From: Haberlea rhodopensis
Lineage: Eukaryota; Streptophyta; Magnoliopsida; Lamiales; Gesneriaceae
Length of the DNA stretch: 64,000 nucleotides
Assembly (NCBI GenBank): GCA_907163345.1
Contig: CAJQUN010000058.1
Span: 1,364,001 to 1,428,000, forward strand
Direction of reading: 5' to 3'
The position numbers and the translations under genes were made by a program. Numbering within the stretch: position 1 is the stretch's first letter; every line of letters starts with the position of its first letter. This document shows positions 1 to 12,357 of this stretch, in pieces. The notes under the pieces were generated by a model. The model saw nothing but the letters and a program-made list of their open reading frames with translations, did not search any database and was not told where the DNA came from.

Positions 1-2
1 TC

Positions 3-2611
3 GACTATCGAGAACTGAATAAGATCACAATCAAGAACAAGTACCCTCTTCCAAGAATTGATGACCTATTCGATCAACTCAAAGGAGCTAAAGTCTTTTC
101 TAAGCTCGATCTAAGGTCAGGCTATCATCAACTCAAGATAAAAACAGAGGATGTACCGAAAACCGCATTCAGAACGAGGTATGGGCATTACGAGTTCATG
201 GTGATGCCTTTTGGCTTGACAAACGCCCCAGCAGTATTCATGGACTTGGTGAATCGAATATTCAAGCCATTCTTGGATAACTTTGTGGTTGTGTTCATCG
301 ACGACATTCTCATTTATTCGTCGAGTAAGGAGGAACACGAACAACATCTTCGCCTCACTCTCCAGACACTGAGAGAGAAAGAGCTTTATGCCAAATTTAA
401 TAAATGTGAATTTTGGCTAGAGAGCGTATCTTTCTTAGGACACATTATATCAAAAGCAGGCGTGTCCGTAGATCCTAAGAAGGTAGAAGCAGTTTTGGAC
501 TGGCAAAGGCCAACGACCGTAACAGAAATTCGAAGCTTTTTGGGACTAGCTGGTTATTACCGGAAGTTTGTTGAAGGATTTTCCTCAATAGCAGTACCTC
601 TTACAAAGCTCACACAAAAGAACTCAAAATTCATCTGGAGTGAAGAGTGTGAGAAAAGTTTTGAAATCTTGAAGGAAAAGCTTTCATCTGCACCGGTACT
701 GGTACTACCGACTGAAGGCATGTGTTTCACTATTTATAGTGACGCATCGAAAGAAGGACTGGGATGTGTATTCATGCAAGAGGGAAGAGTAATTGCGTAC
801 GCTTCAAGGCAACTCAAGCCTCACGAGCAAAACTACCCTACGCATGACCTCGAGTTAGCCGCAGTGGTTTTCGCCTTAAAAATTTGGAGGCACTACCTTT
901 ATGGCGCCAAGTGTGAAGTTTTCACGGACCATCAAAGCCTTAAATACTTGTTTACTCAGAAAGAACTGAACATGAGGCAGAGAAGATGGATTGAACTCTT
1001 GAAGGACTACGATCTCACCATTAATTACCATCCCGGCAAGGCAAACAAAGTAGCAGATGCTTTGAGCCGGAAAGGCAAAGGGAAAATGATCTTAGCTTCG
1101 GTCTCAGCTCAACCTTGTCTTCGAGAGACCATCAAATTGAGTCAAGATCAGGATCCTAGTCTGACAAAGCTAAAAGAACAAGTCAAAGATGGAAAAATCA
1201 CTGACTTCGAGACTGATAGTAATGGAATTCTGTGGATGAAGGGACGATTGTGCGTACCAAATGTGGACAACATAAGACAAGAGGTAATGTCTGAAGCACA
1301 TAAATCCAAATTTTCAGTCCACCCGGGGAGTACAAAGATGTACAAAGATTTGAAGGAAAGTTTCTGGTGGAATGCCATGAAGAAAGACGTAGCAGAATTC
1401 GTCGCCCGATGCTTAGTATGTCAGCAAGTTAAAGCTGAGCATCAAAGACCCGGAGGACTTCTTCAACCTCTAAAAATCCCTGAATGGAAATGGGAACACA
1501 TCTCCATGGATTTCGTCGTAGGACTACCAAAGTCAAGACAGAGCCATGACGGAATATGGGTAATTGTTGATAGATTAACCAAGTCAGCACATTTTCTACC
1601 TGTCCGTATGAACTATAACTTGGACAAGTTGGCAACACTATATATGGACAATATAGTGAGACTGCATGGAGTCCCAGTGAGCACCCTATCTGACAGAGAT
1701 CCTAGATTCGTATCACGTTTCTGGAAAAGTTTTCAGCAGGCTATGGGAAGTAAAGTAACTCTTAGTACGGCCTATCACCCACAAACCGATGGCCAGACAG
1801 AGAGGACTATCCAAACCCTCGAAGATATGCTAAGAGCTTGTACATTGGATTTTACTGCAAATTGGAACGAGCTTTTGCCTCTAGTCGAGTTTGCTTACAA
1901 TAACAGCTATCATAGTAGCATTGGATGGCGCCATACGAAGCACTCTATGGGCGCAAATGCCGATCACCGTTATACTGTGATGAAGTAGGAGAAAGAGCTA
2001 TCACAGGACCTGAGTTAGTGCAAGCTACTACTGACAAGATAGCTATCATCAGGGATATGCTTAAGACAGCCCAGGACCGACAGAAAAGTTGGGCTGATTT
2101 GAAAAGGAGACCAGTGGATATCGAGATTGGTGAAAAAGTCTATGTAAAGATTTCACCAATGAAAGGAGTTATTCGATTTGACAAAAGGGGAAAGTTGAAT
2201 CCGAGATATGTGGGACCATTTGAAGTTCTAGAGAAGGTGGGAACGCTAGCATATAGAGTAGCACTACCACCAAACCTGTCAAGAATTCACAATGTCTTCC
2301 ACGTATCACAACTAAGGAAATACATTGCTGACCCAAGTCATGTACTTGAAGCAGAACCCCTAGTAGCTCAAGGGAACTTGAACGAAACTCTAAAATACGA
2401 AGAAGTTCCGATTCGGATCGTGGATTCAAAGGACCATGTATTGCGACGAAGGACAATTTCTTATGTCAAAGTCCAATGGTCAAACCATACGGAAAGAGAA
2501 GCTACATGGGAAGTAGAAGAATTGATGCGGGAAAAATACCCCTACCTGTTCCATGATCAAGTGGACTCGAGTTTCGAGGACGAAACTTCCAATAAGGAGG
2601 GAGGGATGTAA
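3..2611 (+). pseudogene. gypsy pol polyprotein (RT-RNase H-integrase), one frameshift
   Basis: The frame is open from base 3 to 1988. It starts in RT (DYRELNKITIKNKYPLPRID) and has the catalytic FIDD near 292-310. RNase H follows (YSDAS near 735, TDHQSLKYL, ADALSRK). Integrase has a zinc-binding region ending CLVCQQVK and a DDE core with MDF, SDRDPRF near 1690 and QTDGQTERT near 1785. At about 1924 a single base is missing, and the protein continues in another frame at 1925 (MAPYEALYGRKCRSP) to the stop at 2609-2611. The second part holds the integrase C-terminal region and a chromodomain-like stretch (YVKVQWSNHTEREATWEVEE). Apart from the frameshift no stop is seen. This copy probably makes no full polyprotein. 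Confidence 0.92.
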
Positions 2612-4165
2612 AGACCCGAAAATTCGAGGTATTCAATTAATTAATATTTTGGGCTCAAGTTAAAACTTTAATTAGTATACTATTATTAAATGGTATAGAG
2701 TGACTTAAACTTTATTATTTAATTTTCTTGTAGAATTAAATATTCCTAGGTGCTATAATTGCCATCACAATCTATGCAAGTATTGATATCATGATTTAAG
2801 CCATATAATTCAAAGATTTCCATCCTATTTTACTAGCATCTAAAAATCGAAAGTTTCATTATTTAATCAAGAGTTTTGGGGAAAGATTTTTATACCATAA
2901 AAATCAAGAATCTCAACCTTTCTTTTTCGAAAATATGGCATCATTATTTCAAAAAATATAACATCAATTATGCAACAATTTTTATACCATATGCTCACCA
3001 AAAATCTACTCATATTTTATACCATAAATTCAAGAATCTCATACCCTTTATTTTCGAAAATATATGCACCATTTTTGTCATTAAAAATCTGCTCATATAT
3101 TATTCCATAATTTAAGGATTCCCACTTCTTTATTTTTGAAAGTTGCATCAATTAAAATCTCCTCCAATCAGCATAAGATTTTTGATGGATTGACCTTGTT
3201 TATTGCCAAGTTTTCTAGCCATTAAATTCCTCCCATTCTTCATCAAGAGCCGAAAACCTATACCCCAAATCATACCAATAATTCGAACACTTCAAGGTTT
3301 AGGAAGGAAGGAATTCGTGTCGTTTTCGCACCCCTAATCGTTCAAACATCTAAATCGCTGTAAGTGGGTTTTTGCTAATATTCGTTTCGTTTTCTAAAAA
3401 TGATTGTATGTATGCTTTTAAATCTCAATCGATATGAATCTATTTTGAAATTATGCAAGTAGTAATTTTTAAGCACTTTAAACTTTGAAATTTGATTGGA
3501 AGTGGATTCCTTTATGACCCTGATGCGGTGGGATATAACCGTTTACATTACCTTATATGGTGGTTAACCGTTGTTTCTGGAATGTCCAGACCCTTTATTC
3601 GTGGGTAAGCCGATGCATGACCTCTTCTCTATGAGGGATAATTCTAGAGACTGATATCAGTACCAAGAGGAAACTAGAAATTTACTGTGCTTAAGTATAT
3701 GAAAATTATGAACGATTGATATGCTATGTTTATGGCTCGATGGAGCAATTATGATAAGATGCATTCATATCAATATATGTTGGATTAAGATTTATATGTT
3801 TTGGAAAATTATGAAAACTATATTACTGTCATATCGATTGGCCCCCGCTTGCTGAGTGTTTATCAAAACACTCACCCCTTACTCTACATCCCCAGATAAA
3901 GCTGAGGAAGAACTTGAAGTTGAAGAAGAACACCAATTCTGGGGTTGGTGATTTGTTCGCTGCGTTACTTATTTTAAGTACGATTTTAAAATTTAAGTTG
4001 TTTAAGTTTAGTTCGCGTTTTTTAATTCAATGTAAAGACAATGGTTATTTGTTTATGGAAAAATAGACTGGCTTTTGGTTTTTAAGATATTACGAGGCTT
4101 ATTGATTTTTAATTGTTATTGGAAATCAATGCCGGTGTTATTGACCCCGGTCTCGGGGCGTGACA
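2607..4165 (+). repeat. 3' LTR of the gypsy element
   Basis: The LTR runs from TGTAAAGACCC to GGGGCGTGACA (1559 bp, TG...CA). A purine-rich tract (about 2593-2606, AAGGAGGGAGGGA) sits directly before it. The pol stop codon overlaps the LTR start. Internal blocks such as the AACCGTTTACA region, GTCCAGACCCTTTATTCGTGGGT, and the GATATCAGTACC stretch recur in reverse orientation in the LTRs at 14241 and 19275, so the two families are related. Confidence 0.88.
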
Positions 4166-6089
4166 CTTGGGCTTCCGTTTAATATATATTTTTGAAATTT
4201 AGCATTAATTTCTGAGTAAATGATAATTTTTATCTCTCAGCTTTATATACAACTATATCACCTGTTCTTTTCCTTTTGATTTTACAAAATTTAGATCCGA
4301 ATAAATATTAAAAGAAAAGAAAAAGGAAAAAAGTAAAAAAGTAAAAAAAAAGCTTCAAATCACAAGCATTCTCTAGGTCAAAAGCAAAAGACCAAAAGTG
4401 TTGGCTGGAACCAACTTTCCTTTCCCATTACATTTCATTATTTATTTATTGTCTTCAAAACATGGTCATAAATAAAATAAATGTCACAACAAATGTCTTT
4501 TCTTGTTTAATTTATTGGTAATTTATGGGTTGAAAAACATCTAAAGTCTATTATTCTAACTACCAAAAGCAATGAGCAAAGATACTGTCCCCCAATTTCA
4601 ACGCTGAAGATTGGGGATGACCTGAAAGACAGTATATTGATGTGGCATACCCAAGTATTGGGTATGTTGTGTATGCAATATCAATGGTCAAACTGCCATC
4701 AAAGATACTGCTATCGAGGACAACATCAAGTTAACCAATTTCGACATCCCATTAATTTCTTCCACTAGTTGCTTAACTAGTCACTTGCGACATTTTATGG
4801 CATGTTAAACAAAAGGTTAGACAAGATCGATCCCCACCCCATATTAGCAAAGTATGTGTGCCTCAATAATTTCATTTATTTTTTTATTTTTTGATGGAGA
4901 ACCCGCAGCCACTACTCATTACGTGTGCACTGAGTTAATCTTCGGACTGAACACAATAACCTGCGAACCATGTCAGTCAGGTAAATCGCACTAGACAATC
5001 CATGTGCGAATACTTGACCGAAAAAGTGATTCTTTTATTTAATCTTGGATAAAGAAAGATATGTAACAAGACAAAAAAAATGTGTCCCATTAATTGCTTT
5101 AATAAATAATCACTCCAAGACTAGGCCAACATGAACGAAAATTAAATAATAAACTTTATGTTATAATTATTATTAATTAACTAAAAATTAATTTATTGTG
5201 AGCCATTACAATAACTTGCTCCGACAGTCACGCTACTTCATTATAATTTACGGAATATGGGCAAAAAAAAAAAAATTATTTCTTTCAAGTGCATTTGTTT
5301 AAAAAATATGCATTTAATCTACCTCAAAAGTATTCAATTTTTATGCATTGCATATATATTTTTTAATTAACATAAGTTGTGCTTTTTAAATAAAATGGTA
5401 AAAATAACTAATATCATTTTTAATAGTAGTCCTAAACTTTTATAACTAAACAAATATAATACTGTACAAATTATTTTTTAACAAAAGTGATCCTACAAAA
5501 ATTATTTTAACAAATATAGTCCAAGATATTTTTTTTAAAAACAAAAATTGTCCAAAGACGACTTTTTCGTTTAAAAAAAAACGGAACATTCAAGAACAAA
5601 GCTATCTATATCGATACACGTCCGTTCTTTTTCTTAACGGAAAAGTGATATTGACATCATTCTTGATAAAAATAATTCTGTTAAACTATATTTGTTAGTC
5701 CTAAAAATTTGGAAACACTATTTCAAAGAACGTTATTTAGTGAGACCATTCATTTAATTTACCCTCAAAATTATTTAGTGGCCTGAAAACTAACCTAACC
5801 AATTTGTTGTTTTATGAGAGTTGTGTATTAAAGTTTGAAGAAATCTAAAGTTATGATACCTTACATATAAATATTTGGGAAAGCACATGCAAGCCTTGTT
5901 ATGTATGCTTTTGTGCGAACCCTAAGTGACAAGCAAATTTCGATCAAGCCATAAATTTTTTATATTATTTTGAAAATAAATCATCGATACAAGTGTAGAT
6001 ATAGAAGCTATTACTATATGATTAATACTTGCTAGTAGGGTGTTCATTAATTAGATTTTGTTTTAATAAAAATTTGAAACCACGAGTTT

Positions 6090-6091
<2 letters not shown>
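4166..6091. other. AT-rich intergenic DNA, no gene seen
   Basis: No coding frame with recognisable similarity. A short dyad around ATACCCAAGTATTGGGTAT (4645-4670) resembles a stretch at 22350-22372 that reads GCATACCCAA...TTGGGTATGC; this may be a small shared repeat. Runs of A and T and a possible decayed element (5400-5720, phrases like agtcctaaac repeated) are present but have no boundaries. Confidence 0.5.

Positions 6092-6172
<81 letters not shown>
6092..6172. repeat. (AT)n microsatellite, about 80 bp
   Basis: Uninterrupted AT dinucleotides. Length in the assembly may be inexact. Confidence 0.95.
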
Positions 6173-6173
<1 letters not shown>

Positions 6174-6341
6174 CACTAAAATCATAGCTACTTACTTAAA
6201 AAAATCTGGTTACACCGACGGTGTCCTTAAGCGCGACATTCAAGACACTTGTCGAAATGAAATAAATAAATGAAAGGATGTATATCATGAGATATATTGT
6301 CCTCCCTTAAGGGCGACATAAAAAAATTCTATATCTATACG

Positions 6342-6611
6342 CATGGGCGGATCTATTATGGGGCAAGGGGGGCAAGTGCCCCCCCTTGCCCCAAAAAAAT
6401 AAATTTTTTTTACCTTAAAAAAATATTTTAAAAAATAATATTGCAATGTTACCCTAAAAAATTATAAATTGTCCCTTAAACATTACATTTTACCCCCCCC
6501 CCCCCCCCCCCCCCTAAATTATATTTTGACCTCTAATTTTTTTTTTTGGCCTAACTTTTTTATTTTAAATTTTTTTGCCCCCCCTTCCTAAAAATCCTGC
6601 ATCCGCCACTG
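6342..6611. mobile_element. hAT-type MITE, 270 bp
   Basis: The left end reads CATGGGCGGATC and the right end, reverse-complemented, CAGTGGCGGATG, imperfect hAT-like terminal inverted repeats. The flanks carry a 7-of-8 target-site duplication, TCTATACG (6334-6341) and TTTATACG (6612-6619), the length expected of hAT elements. The inside is non-coding, with a palindromic GGGGGGCA/TGCCCCCC block and a run of 22 C at 6493-6514. Confidence 0.75.
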
Positions 6612-8242
6612 TTTATACGTACTAATTATTTAAAAGAGTAAATAATTTTCAATCATGTGCAAGTTAACAAAAGCACAAAAGCCCCGCTGAAATAATACAA
6701 CTGAATTATTTGTCGACTTTTACTATTATAAAGATCATGACAATAATAGTCATTTACTATTTTTAACATATTAACTATTATTAATGAGCATCAATAATTC
6801 TAATTAACTATAGAGGCTAGACACACCTAGTACATTTGAGCAATATCTTAAATATTTTTAAAAATAATTGTAAACCCCACCAATGTTTAAAAAAAAAATT
6901 GGCAAAAAACCACTCTATTTTATTAAAACCTGCACGAATCCCCTCTTATAATATAAACTAGTTTATTTATATCGTTAAAACTATATGCATGTTTTATTGA
7001 AACAAGTTCGTAAATATTCATATATAGTATATACATGTTATATATAACTTATTTTTGTTTATATATATGTTTATTATTGTGAAAATGTATTTATGGCTTT
7101 TGGAATTATGCATATTTTTTACCCAATATCAATTCTGCTATATTATATGTTTTGTTTAATCGCAACACGAAATAATTTTAATCGCAACACGCTATATTAT
7201 ATGTTTTGTTTTTAATACAGAAAAATATTTTTAACAATCTCCCTCAATTTTGACCATTTCCAAAAGCAAAATCTGATAATTTACAATTCCCAATAGTCAA
7301 AATCCCACCAAATCTCCTTCAGATTAAACTTCGGCCATTGCCTCAAAATTCAAAGAACACTAGTCTCACACCAGCTATCTTGCACTCTCCCAACAAGGTC
7401 AATTCATTCCTTTAAAAAAAAAAAAAACAATTATACAAATACCATATTATATACATTCCATTGTTTTAATTAAACCCAATTTAATTTCATTGCCTAGAAT
7501 TATGAAAATGACCGACAAATTGTTCCTCCCCTCACATGATATTTCCCCACACACCAGTCCCTTTCACTTCCTCTGTTGGAAAACTCACCACTATGAAAAT
7601 TTCAATGTAGAAAAAAAAAAAAAGGTTGCGCACAAAAGAATTTACAATAAGATTATATATATGTATGTGTGTGTATATATATATGCAACATTTATATGAA
7701 ATAAATAAATAAATAATCACTTATGTTTTCAAGTTCTTGGCTTCATCTAGATAAAATGCCAATCAACTGTGCTTTTTCTGTATAGCCCCAGCCAGATCTC
7801 CATACCCCATCGTTTGTACGGACAAAATACTAACATAAATTACCACTAACGCATTGCCACGGTTCATTTTTTGTCGCGAATTTGATGGGTTTTAGCATGA
7901 AACAGGGACGGAGCTAACTTTGAGCTAGGTGGGCTACAAAAAGTTTTTTTAGTATTAATTTTCATAACTTAATTTTTTTAGCCAAAGCGTCTAAATGATA
8001 ATAGATAGTTTTTCAGCTAACCCTCTGAATCATGGCTTGCTACATGGCATGAATATATTTTTTTATTTTAGTTTTAAAAAGGACAGCAAATATGGTCAAT
8101 TTGATTGAATCAAAGATGGCAAGACATTTAACGATATGTTCATACACATATTATTGAATTTATATACGAAATATTGATATCTAGTCTCGGACAAATTTGA
8201 AATAATAACTATGAAATAAGGGACTTGGAGGGATTATCATAT
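6612..8242. other. intergenic DNA downstream of the cyclin gene
   Basis: AT-rich, no gene recognised. At 7903 CAGGGACGGAGCTA followed by GAGCTAGGTGGGCTAC looks like a hAT terminus (compare 49640-49695), but I find no partner end with a matching 8-bp duplication. Small TG/TA repeats lie at 7660-7690. Confidence 0.45.
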
Positions 8243-9614
8243 CTAAAAATTGCATGATTTTGACTCTTGAGACTTGGTTTTCTTGGACAAAGGCTCTGGT
8301 GAGGAGGAGACAGATGCAATACTCGACACCGCCCACGAATCATTTGAGCTTTCCGAGCCGAATGAGACATCCAATATCCCATTGGGACTGCAAGGCAACG
8401 ATCCAAACTTTCTTTTGTTTCTTGAGTAGAAGTGATCACTTGTGGCTACATCTTGTATGAACCTGCAGCAGTTTTCCACTTTTTCCTGAAATTTCATAGT
8501 TTTTTTTTCGCATTTTTTAGTTATATTTATTAGGAAAACAGAGATTTGAACCATGATTATAGAGAAAATGGTAAGAAATTTTTACTTTGTCTGTTCCAAG
8601 AATGTTCATTAGGTGATCTTGATATTGCACTCCAATGGTGGGCTCAACACTGTTTATGACATACATCATTGTGGCAGTGGACAATGCAGAAGGTAGATGG
8701 GAAGTGAATCTACAATCTGCAAGTGATTTAATGCATCAATCTAAGAAAATTAGGTTTAAAAAGAGATCTAATTTTCTACCAGAAATGATGGAAAGAAGCA
8801 GGCACTCGGATCTTCTTAGGAAATCTTCAGAGAGAGAGCTCTTTAATCCAAGACTCCTTAAAATGCAATCAAGAAACGAAAGTGGGGTGACTGGATTCAT
8901 CTTCCATTCAAGTGTGGAAAGAACCAAAAGCTCCATTCTTTGAATGGCTTTTGACTCGAACACATACTTGGCCTCCTCCACCTGAAAAGCAAAATAAATA
9001 TATTAAAATCAAAATCTAACCATATCCCAGAAGATCGTACAAAAATCACAACAAAATCCAACGTTGAAAGGAAATTATGTTTGATAATACATTGTCTACT
9101 TTTCACATACTTGGAGGTCTAAAAGTAGAGGCACTTGAGTCTCCTCGACTTTGGCAGCCAAAGAAAGACAAGCCACGGCAACAAGTTGAGTCATCCATGG
9201 CTTCTCTCTGTGAGACTGAAAACTTGAGAAAAACCTATCCAAATAGTTAACCGCAAGAACCGCAGTGAGATCAGAAAAGGAGTAATACTCAGTAACCTTA
9301 AGAATCCACTCAACTGCCTCACCCCTAGATGGGCTCTGTTCAAATCCATTCCACACTTCGTTTTCCTTCTCTTTAGCCAATAAACATTTCAATTCTTCAT
9401 CTTCCCTCGACAAGTTCTGCTCCAAAAAACCCACAAAAGATTCAGGATTTATCTTACTATCTTTGTCCAAATCACTGTCCCCGACCCTTTCTTCTGAGCC
9501 GAAAAAATAGTTTCTTGAGTTTTTTGTTATTATTTCTTCGTTACTATCCCAATGCTCTTCCTCACAATGCAAAGAATCGAGGGTGAATAATGGGTTAAGT
9601 TGATGAAAAGACAT
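8243..9614 (-). CDS. CYCD3: D3-type cyclin, four exons, about 359 aa
   Basis: Exons on the minus strand: 9614-9111, 8981-8780, 8716-8586 and 8485-8243. All introns (129, 63 and 100 bp) are GT-AG and join in frame to 1080 nt. The protein starts MSFHQLNPLF and has the retinoblastoma-binding LxCxE motif LHCEE about 15 residues in. The cyclin box follows in exon 1 (EAVEWILKVTEYYSF, LAVNYLDRF, LSLAAKVEE), and the junction DLQ|VEEAKYVFESK is the expected one. Exons 2-3 carry the C-terminal cyclin fold (MELLVLSTLEWKMNPVTPLSF, STATMMYVINSVEP). Exon 4 is a Ser-rich tail. D3 cyclins partner CDKA at G1/S and promote division in proliferating tissue. Length and exon layout are normal, with no damage seen. 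It is the only intact-looking host gene here. Confidence 0.95.
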
Positions 9615-9812
9615 CTTCTTCCGAGAAGAAGAGCATGAAAGCGAGCATTCATTATAGTCCAATAAAGAGACAAAGAGAGAGAGAGAAAGAGTGGCCTTGA
9701 GATGTGTTTTGAGCCATCCCAATAAGAGAAGTGGAGGAAGGTGGAGACTTAAAGAAAGAGTGAGAGTGTGAGAGGATCTGTATTTGTAGCTTTGCTTATA
9801 TTTTTATTGGGT
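9615..9812 (-). promoter_or_regulatory. 5' leader and core promoter of the CYCD3 gene
   Basis: Upstream of the chosen ATG the minus strand has a CT-rich leader (about 9663-9693), typical of plant 5' UTRs. A TATA-like AATATAAGC lies at about 9797-9805, with CCAAT at 9806-9810. An in-frame upstream ATG at 9722-9720 (context GGGATGG) would add 36 residues. I prefer the downstream ATG because family members begin shortly before the LxCxE motif and the extra segment is encoded by the CT-rich leader. Confidence 0.55.
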
Positions 9813-9951
9813 GAATTTTGCTGTGGGATTATGTGCTGTAACCTTCTTTTCCTAAACATTTTATTTTTCTTAAATCATATTAAATATTTACAGGCAAAAA
9901 AATGAAATTAGATCAAACTCATCGTGATGTTACTAGGGGGTTCCAAAGCTT

Positions 9952-10880
9952 TTGAAATCAGTATATTGGAGTGATGGAGAGAATTTGGAATATGGTTTTA
10001 GATTAAGTAGATCTACATTATGCAAGTTTATTGGTCGTATATCTCGGGATCTTGGTGTTGTAACATTCGATGAGCAAAAAATATCAATGAATAGGAAGTT
10101 TCGATACATAGGTTATATTATCCTAACGAATGGATGCCACGCATTGGTCCCAGACCTATGTAAGTGGGGTTGCACATGGCAGATGTAGCACTACACTGTA
10201 TCCACCATCGCTCTACCAAATGGTTAACTCAAGTTGCTATATGAGTCCATTGTAACAACTTATAATCTATTTTAAATATCCAATTTTTACACATGTGGGA
10301 CAAGAGAATCATAATAGAGATATTAAAGCGGTGTTAACCATAGAATATAGGTAGGTTGACTGAAATGGAGAAACACAACAGAGATTTTATGCGATTATAA
10401 TATCCCGCTGAGATTGAATAACAAGTTTTATAGATCTATCATCAGATCTGCAATGTAGTATGAGACAAAATGTTTTGTCTCCAAGAGAAATCACGTCCAA
10501 AAAATAAGAGTGGTAGATATATCTATGTTATGTTGAATGCGTGGTAAAAACATAAAAGATAAAATAAGGAACTCAGACATTCAAGATGATGTGGCTTGTA
10601 TAGAAGCGAACCGATTTGGTCACATACGATGTAGGCCAATGATACACCTGTACGTCGAGTGGAGTTCATGGATTTCGGTCATTTCAAGAGATCAAATATA
10701 CGACCGAATAAGACATGGTTCAATATTATATACAAGGATATGAAGTCCAAAGGGATTGATGAATATATTCTGACCGAAATAAACTCTTGGAGTAGACTGA
10801 CTCATGTGCACGACTAGATTTGATTCTTTCTTTAGTTCTTGTAGCATGCCCCAATCTATTGAGATTAAAAAGCTTAGTTA
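9952..10880 (+). mobile_element. Decayed LINE fragment (RTE-like RT C-terminus)
   Basis: Broken plus-strand frames match the C-terminal region of plant RTE-like reverse transcriptases. In order: LEYGFRLSRS and KFRYIGYII (10000-10120), KFYRSIIRSAM (about 10430), DKIRNSDIQDDVACIEAN then RFGHIR (10555-10630), and WSRLTHVHD ending in a stop at about 10815. The 3' end reads CCCCAATCTATTGAGATTAAAAAGCTTAG, the same ending as the LINE at 62428-62856. Several frameshifts and stops; 5' part missing. Confidence 0.7.
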
Positions 10881-10889
10881 TTGGTTGAT

Positions 10890-11031
10890 AGGTAACTGGG
10901 ATCCCCCCAAAAAAAAAACTCCCTTATTTCGTTAAAAAAAAAATTGTGCACTCCCAATTTTTTTTATCCCTCAAGTACTCTAAAAAAAATATTCATCCCT
11001 CCAATTATTTTTTTTCTGGGTCCGCCCCTGA
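10890..11031. mobile_element. hAT-like right terminus, fragment
   Basis: The stretch ends TGGGTCCGCCCCTG; its complement CAGGGGCGGACCCA is a typical hAT end. The sequence before it is A/T-run rich. No left end or duplication was found, so it is a fragment or one side of a larger decayed element. Confidence 0.4.
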
Positions 11032-11991
11032 CAGATTCATCTAATTAGTAGCAACCCAAAATCATTTTCTATTTTATGAATCGTGTTTGACGTCTAGCCA
11101 TATTGCAAAAAATCTTTCGTTATTATTAGTGTGTAGTATGATCCTTTCAACTCACATGTATGGATTGAATCTTGTGGCGATAGCTCGTCAAGACTCATGT
11201 CCGAAGTATCACAATCCATGTGTATAACTAGATAAACTTATTTTTTCTAATATTTCGAAGTGTGAACTTTGTGTGGATGATTTTCATGAGAATGTAAAGC
11301 TTCATGCGATAATTTTTATATACGTGTAAATTGCAGGTATTGAAACCAAACTTCCCAATTAATCTCGATTATGACAATAAACTGGCTGTTATAGGAAATA
11401 TATTAATTTTTCAGATAAGGGCTGTGACAACTTCAAACAATGACCGTTATAATACCTCAATAAATCCTCATCATAATCCTTTTTAACTCTTCAATTAATT
11501 CAAAGTTTGGAAGCTAATAAAATATAATTTATTTCAATTTAGAATAAATAATCACCATCTTTATAACATAAATTTTATAGGGAAAATTTCGGGCCGGTAC
11601 TACTTGATAAAAGATTTTTCGGCCCAGTCACCCCAAAAAAAAATCTTTCAACTAGGTCCAATTTTGGTCAAAATGACCAAAATAGTCTTCTGCATTCCTT
11701 GGATCACCTCCTTCAACATCAAAACCCTAGTCTCCAACCCTCACATCAGCCACATGTCCCAACCACCAACGCCGTCGTCGGAAGTTGTCGCTCCTCCCAT
11801 GGCGTCGGAGCTGCGCGCACTGGTCAAACGAAAACAAAAAGGTTGTGCAAGAAGACAAAATCATCGCACTTCTATTTATCATCTATTTACCGATTGTGTT
11901 GATTTTGTTTTATATTTCTTATGAATTTCAATTTTTTTGTAATGTCTGTAAGTAGATTTTTAATGTGAAACGTAACAGTATAATATATTTG
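11032..11991. other. intergenic DNA, no gene recognised
   Basis: Open frames of about 100 codons at 11604-11924 have no family I recognise. The stretch near 11640-11665 (TTTCAACTAGGTCCAATTTT) resembles, in reverse orientation, 21635-21652, a weak hint of decayed inverted ends. Confidence 0.35.
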
Positions 11992-12329
11992 AATTGTTCG
12001 ATTTTGCACTGTCTTGCCATGCGACTTGTGGAGGAGAGAATTTCACATCCTGAGAAGTACAAGGATGAAGAGCCCAAGCCTGAATTGGAGGACTCAGTTT
12101 ATACCATTACGCTATATTTTCGGATAATGTGCTTGCAATCTCTGTGGTGGTTAACTCTGTTGTTAAGAATGCAGATGAGCCATGGAAACATGTTTTTCAT
12201 ATTGTTACCGATAGGATGAATTTTGCTGCAACAAAGGTTTGGTTTAAGATGAGGCCAATTCAAGGGGGGATTGTTTGTAAAACTCAAAATTATAATGTAT
12301 TTGAGATGTTCGATCAATTGTTTGAATGA
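11992..12329 (+). pseudogene. GAUT8/9-like galacturonosyltransferase fragment
   Basis: The first frame gives ILHCLAMRLVEERISHPEKY then EEPKPELED. After a frameshift near 12096-12108 the match resumes as HYAIFSDNVLA, VVVNSVVKN and EPWKHVFHIVTDRMN. It fades after VWFKMRP and stops at 12329. This order is diagnostic of the GAUT family (GT8), Golgi enzymes of pectin synthesis, closest in my memory to GAUT8/GAUT9. Only about 110 residues from the start of the catalytic domain are present; the DDD metal site and the rest are missing. No other GAUT exons lie nearby, so it is a displaced fragment rather than a decayed gene in place. Confidence 0.8.
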
Positions 12330-12357
12330 AAATTTTGAGAATGTAATGATATTGAAA

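Larger units (their letters stand above)
1..4165 (+). mobile_element. Ty3/gypsy LTR retrotransposon, 5' part outside window
   Basis: The window opens inside the RT domain of a plant Ty3/gypsy element. The order RT, RNase H, integrase, chromodomain-like C-terminus, polypurine tract and 3' LTR is all on the plus strand. The lineage looks Tekay/Del-like because the pol end has the FEDETSNK-type tail directly before a purine tract, and the LTR starts TGTAAAGACCC and ends CGTGACA. The 5' LTR, gag and protease lie left of the window, so the target-site duplication cannot be tested; the 5 bases after the LTR are CTTGG. Confidence 0.93.
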
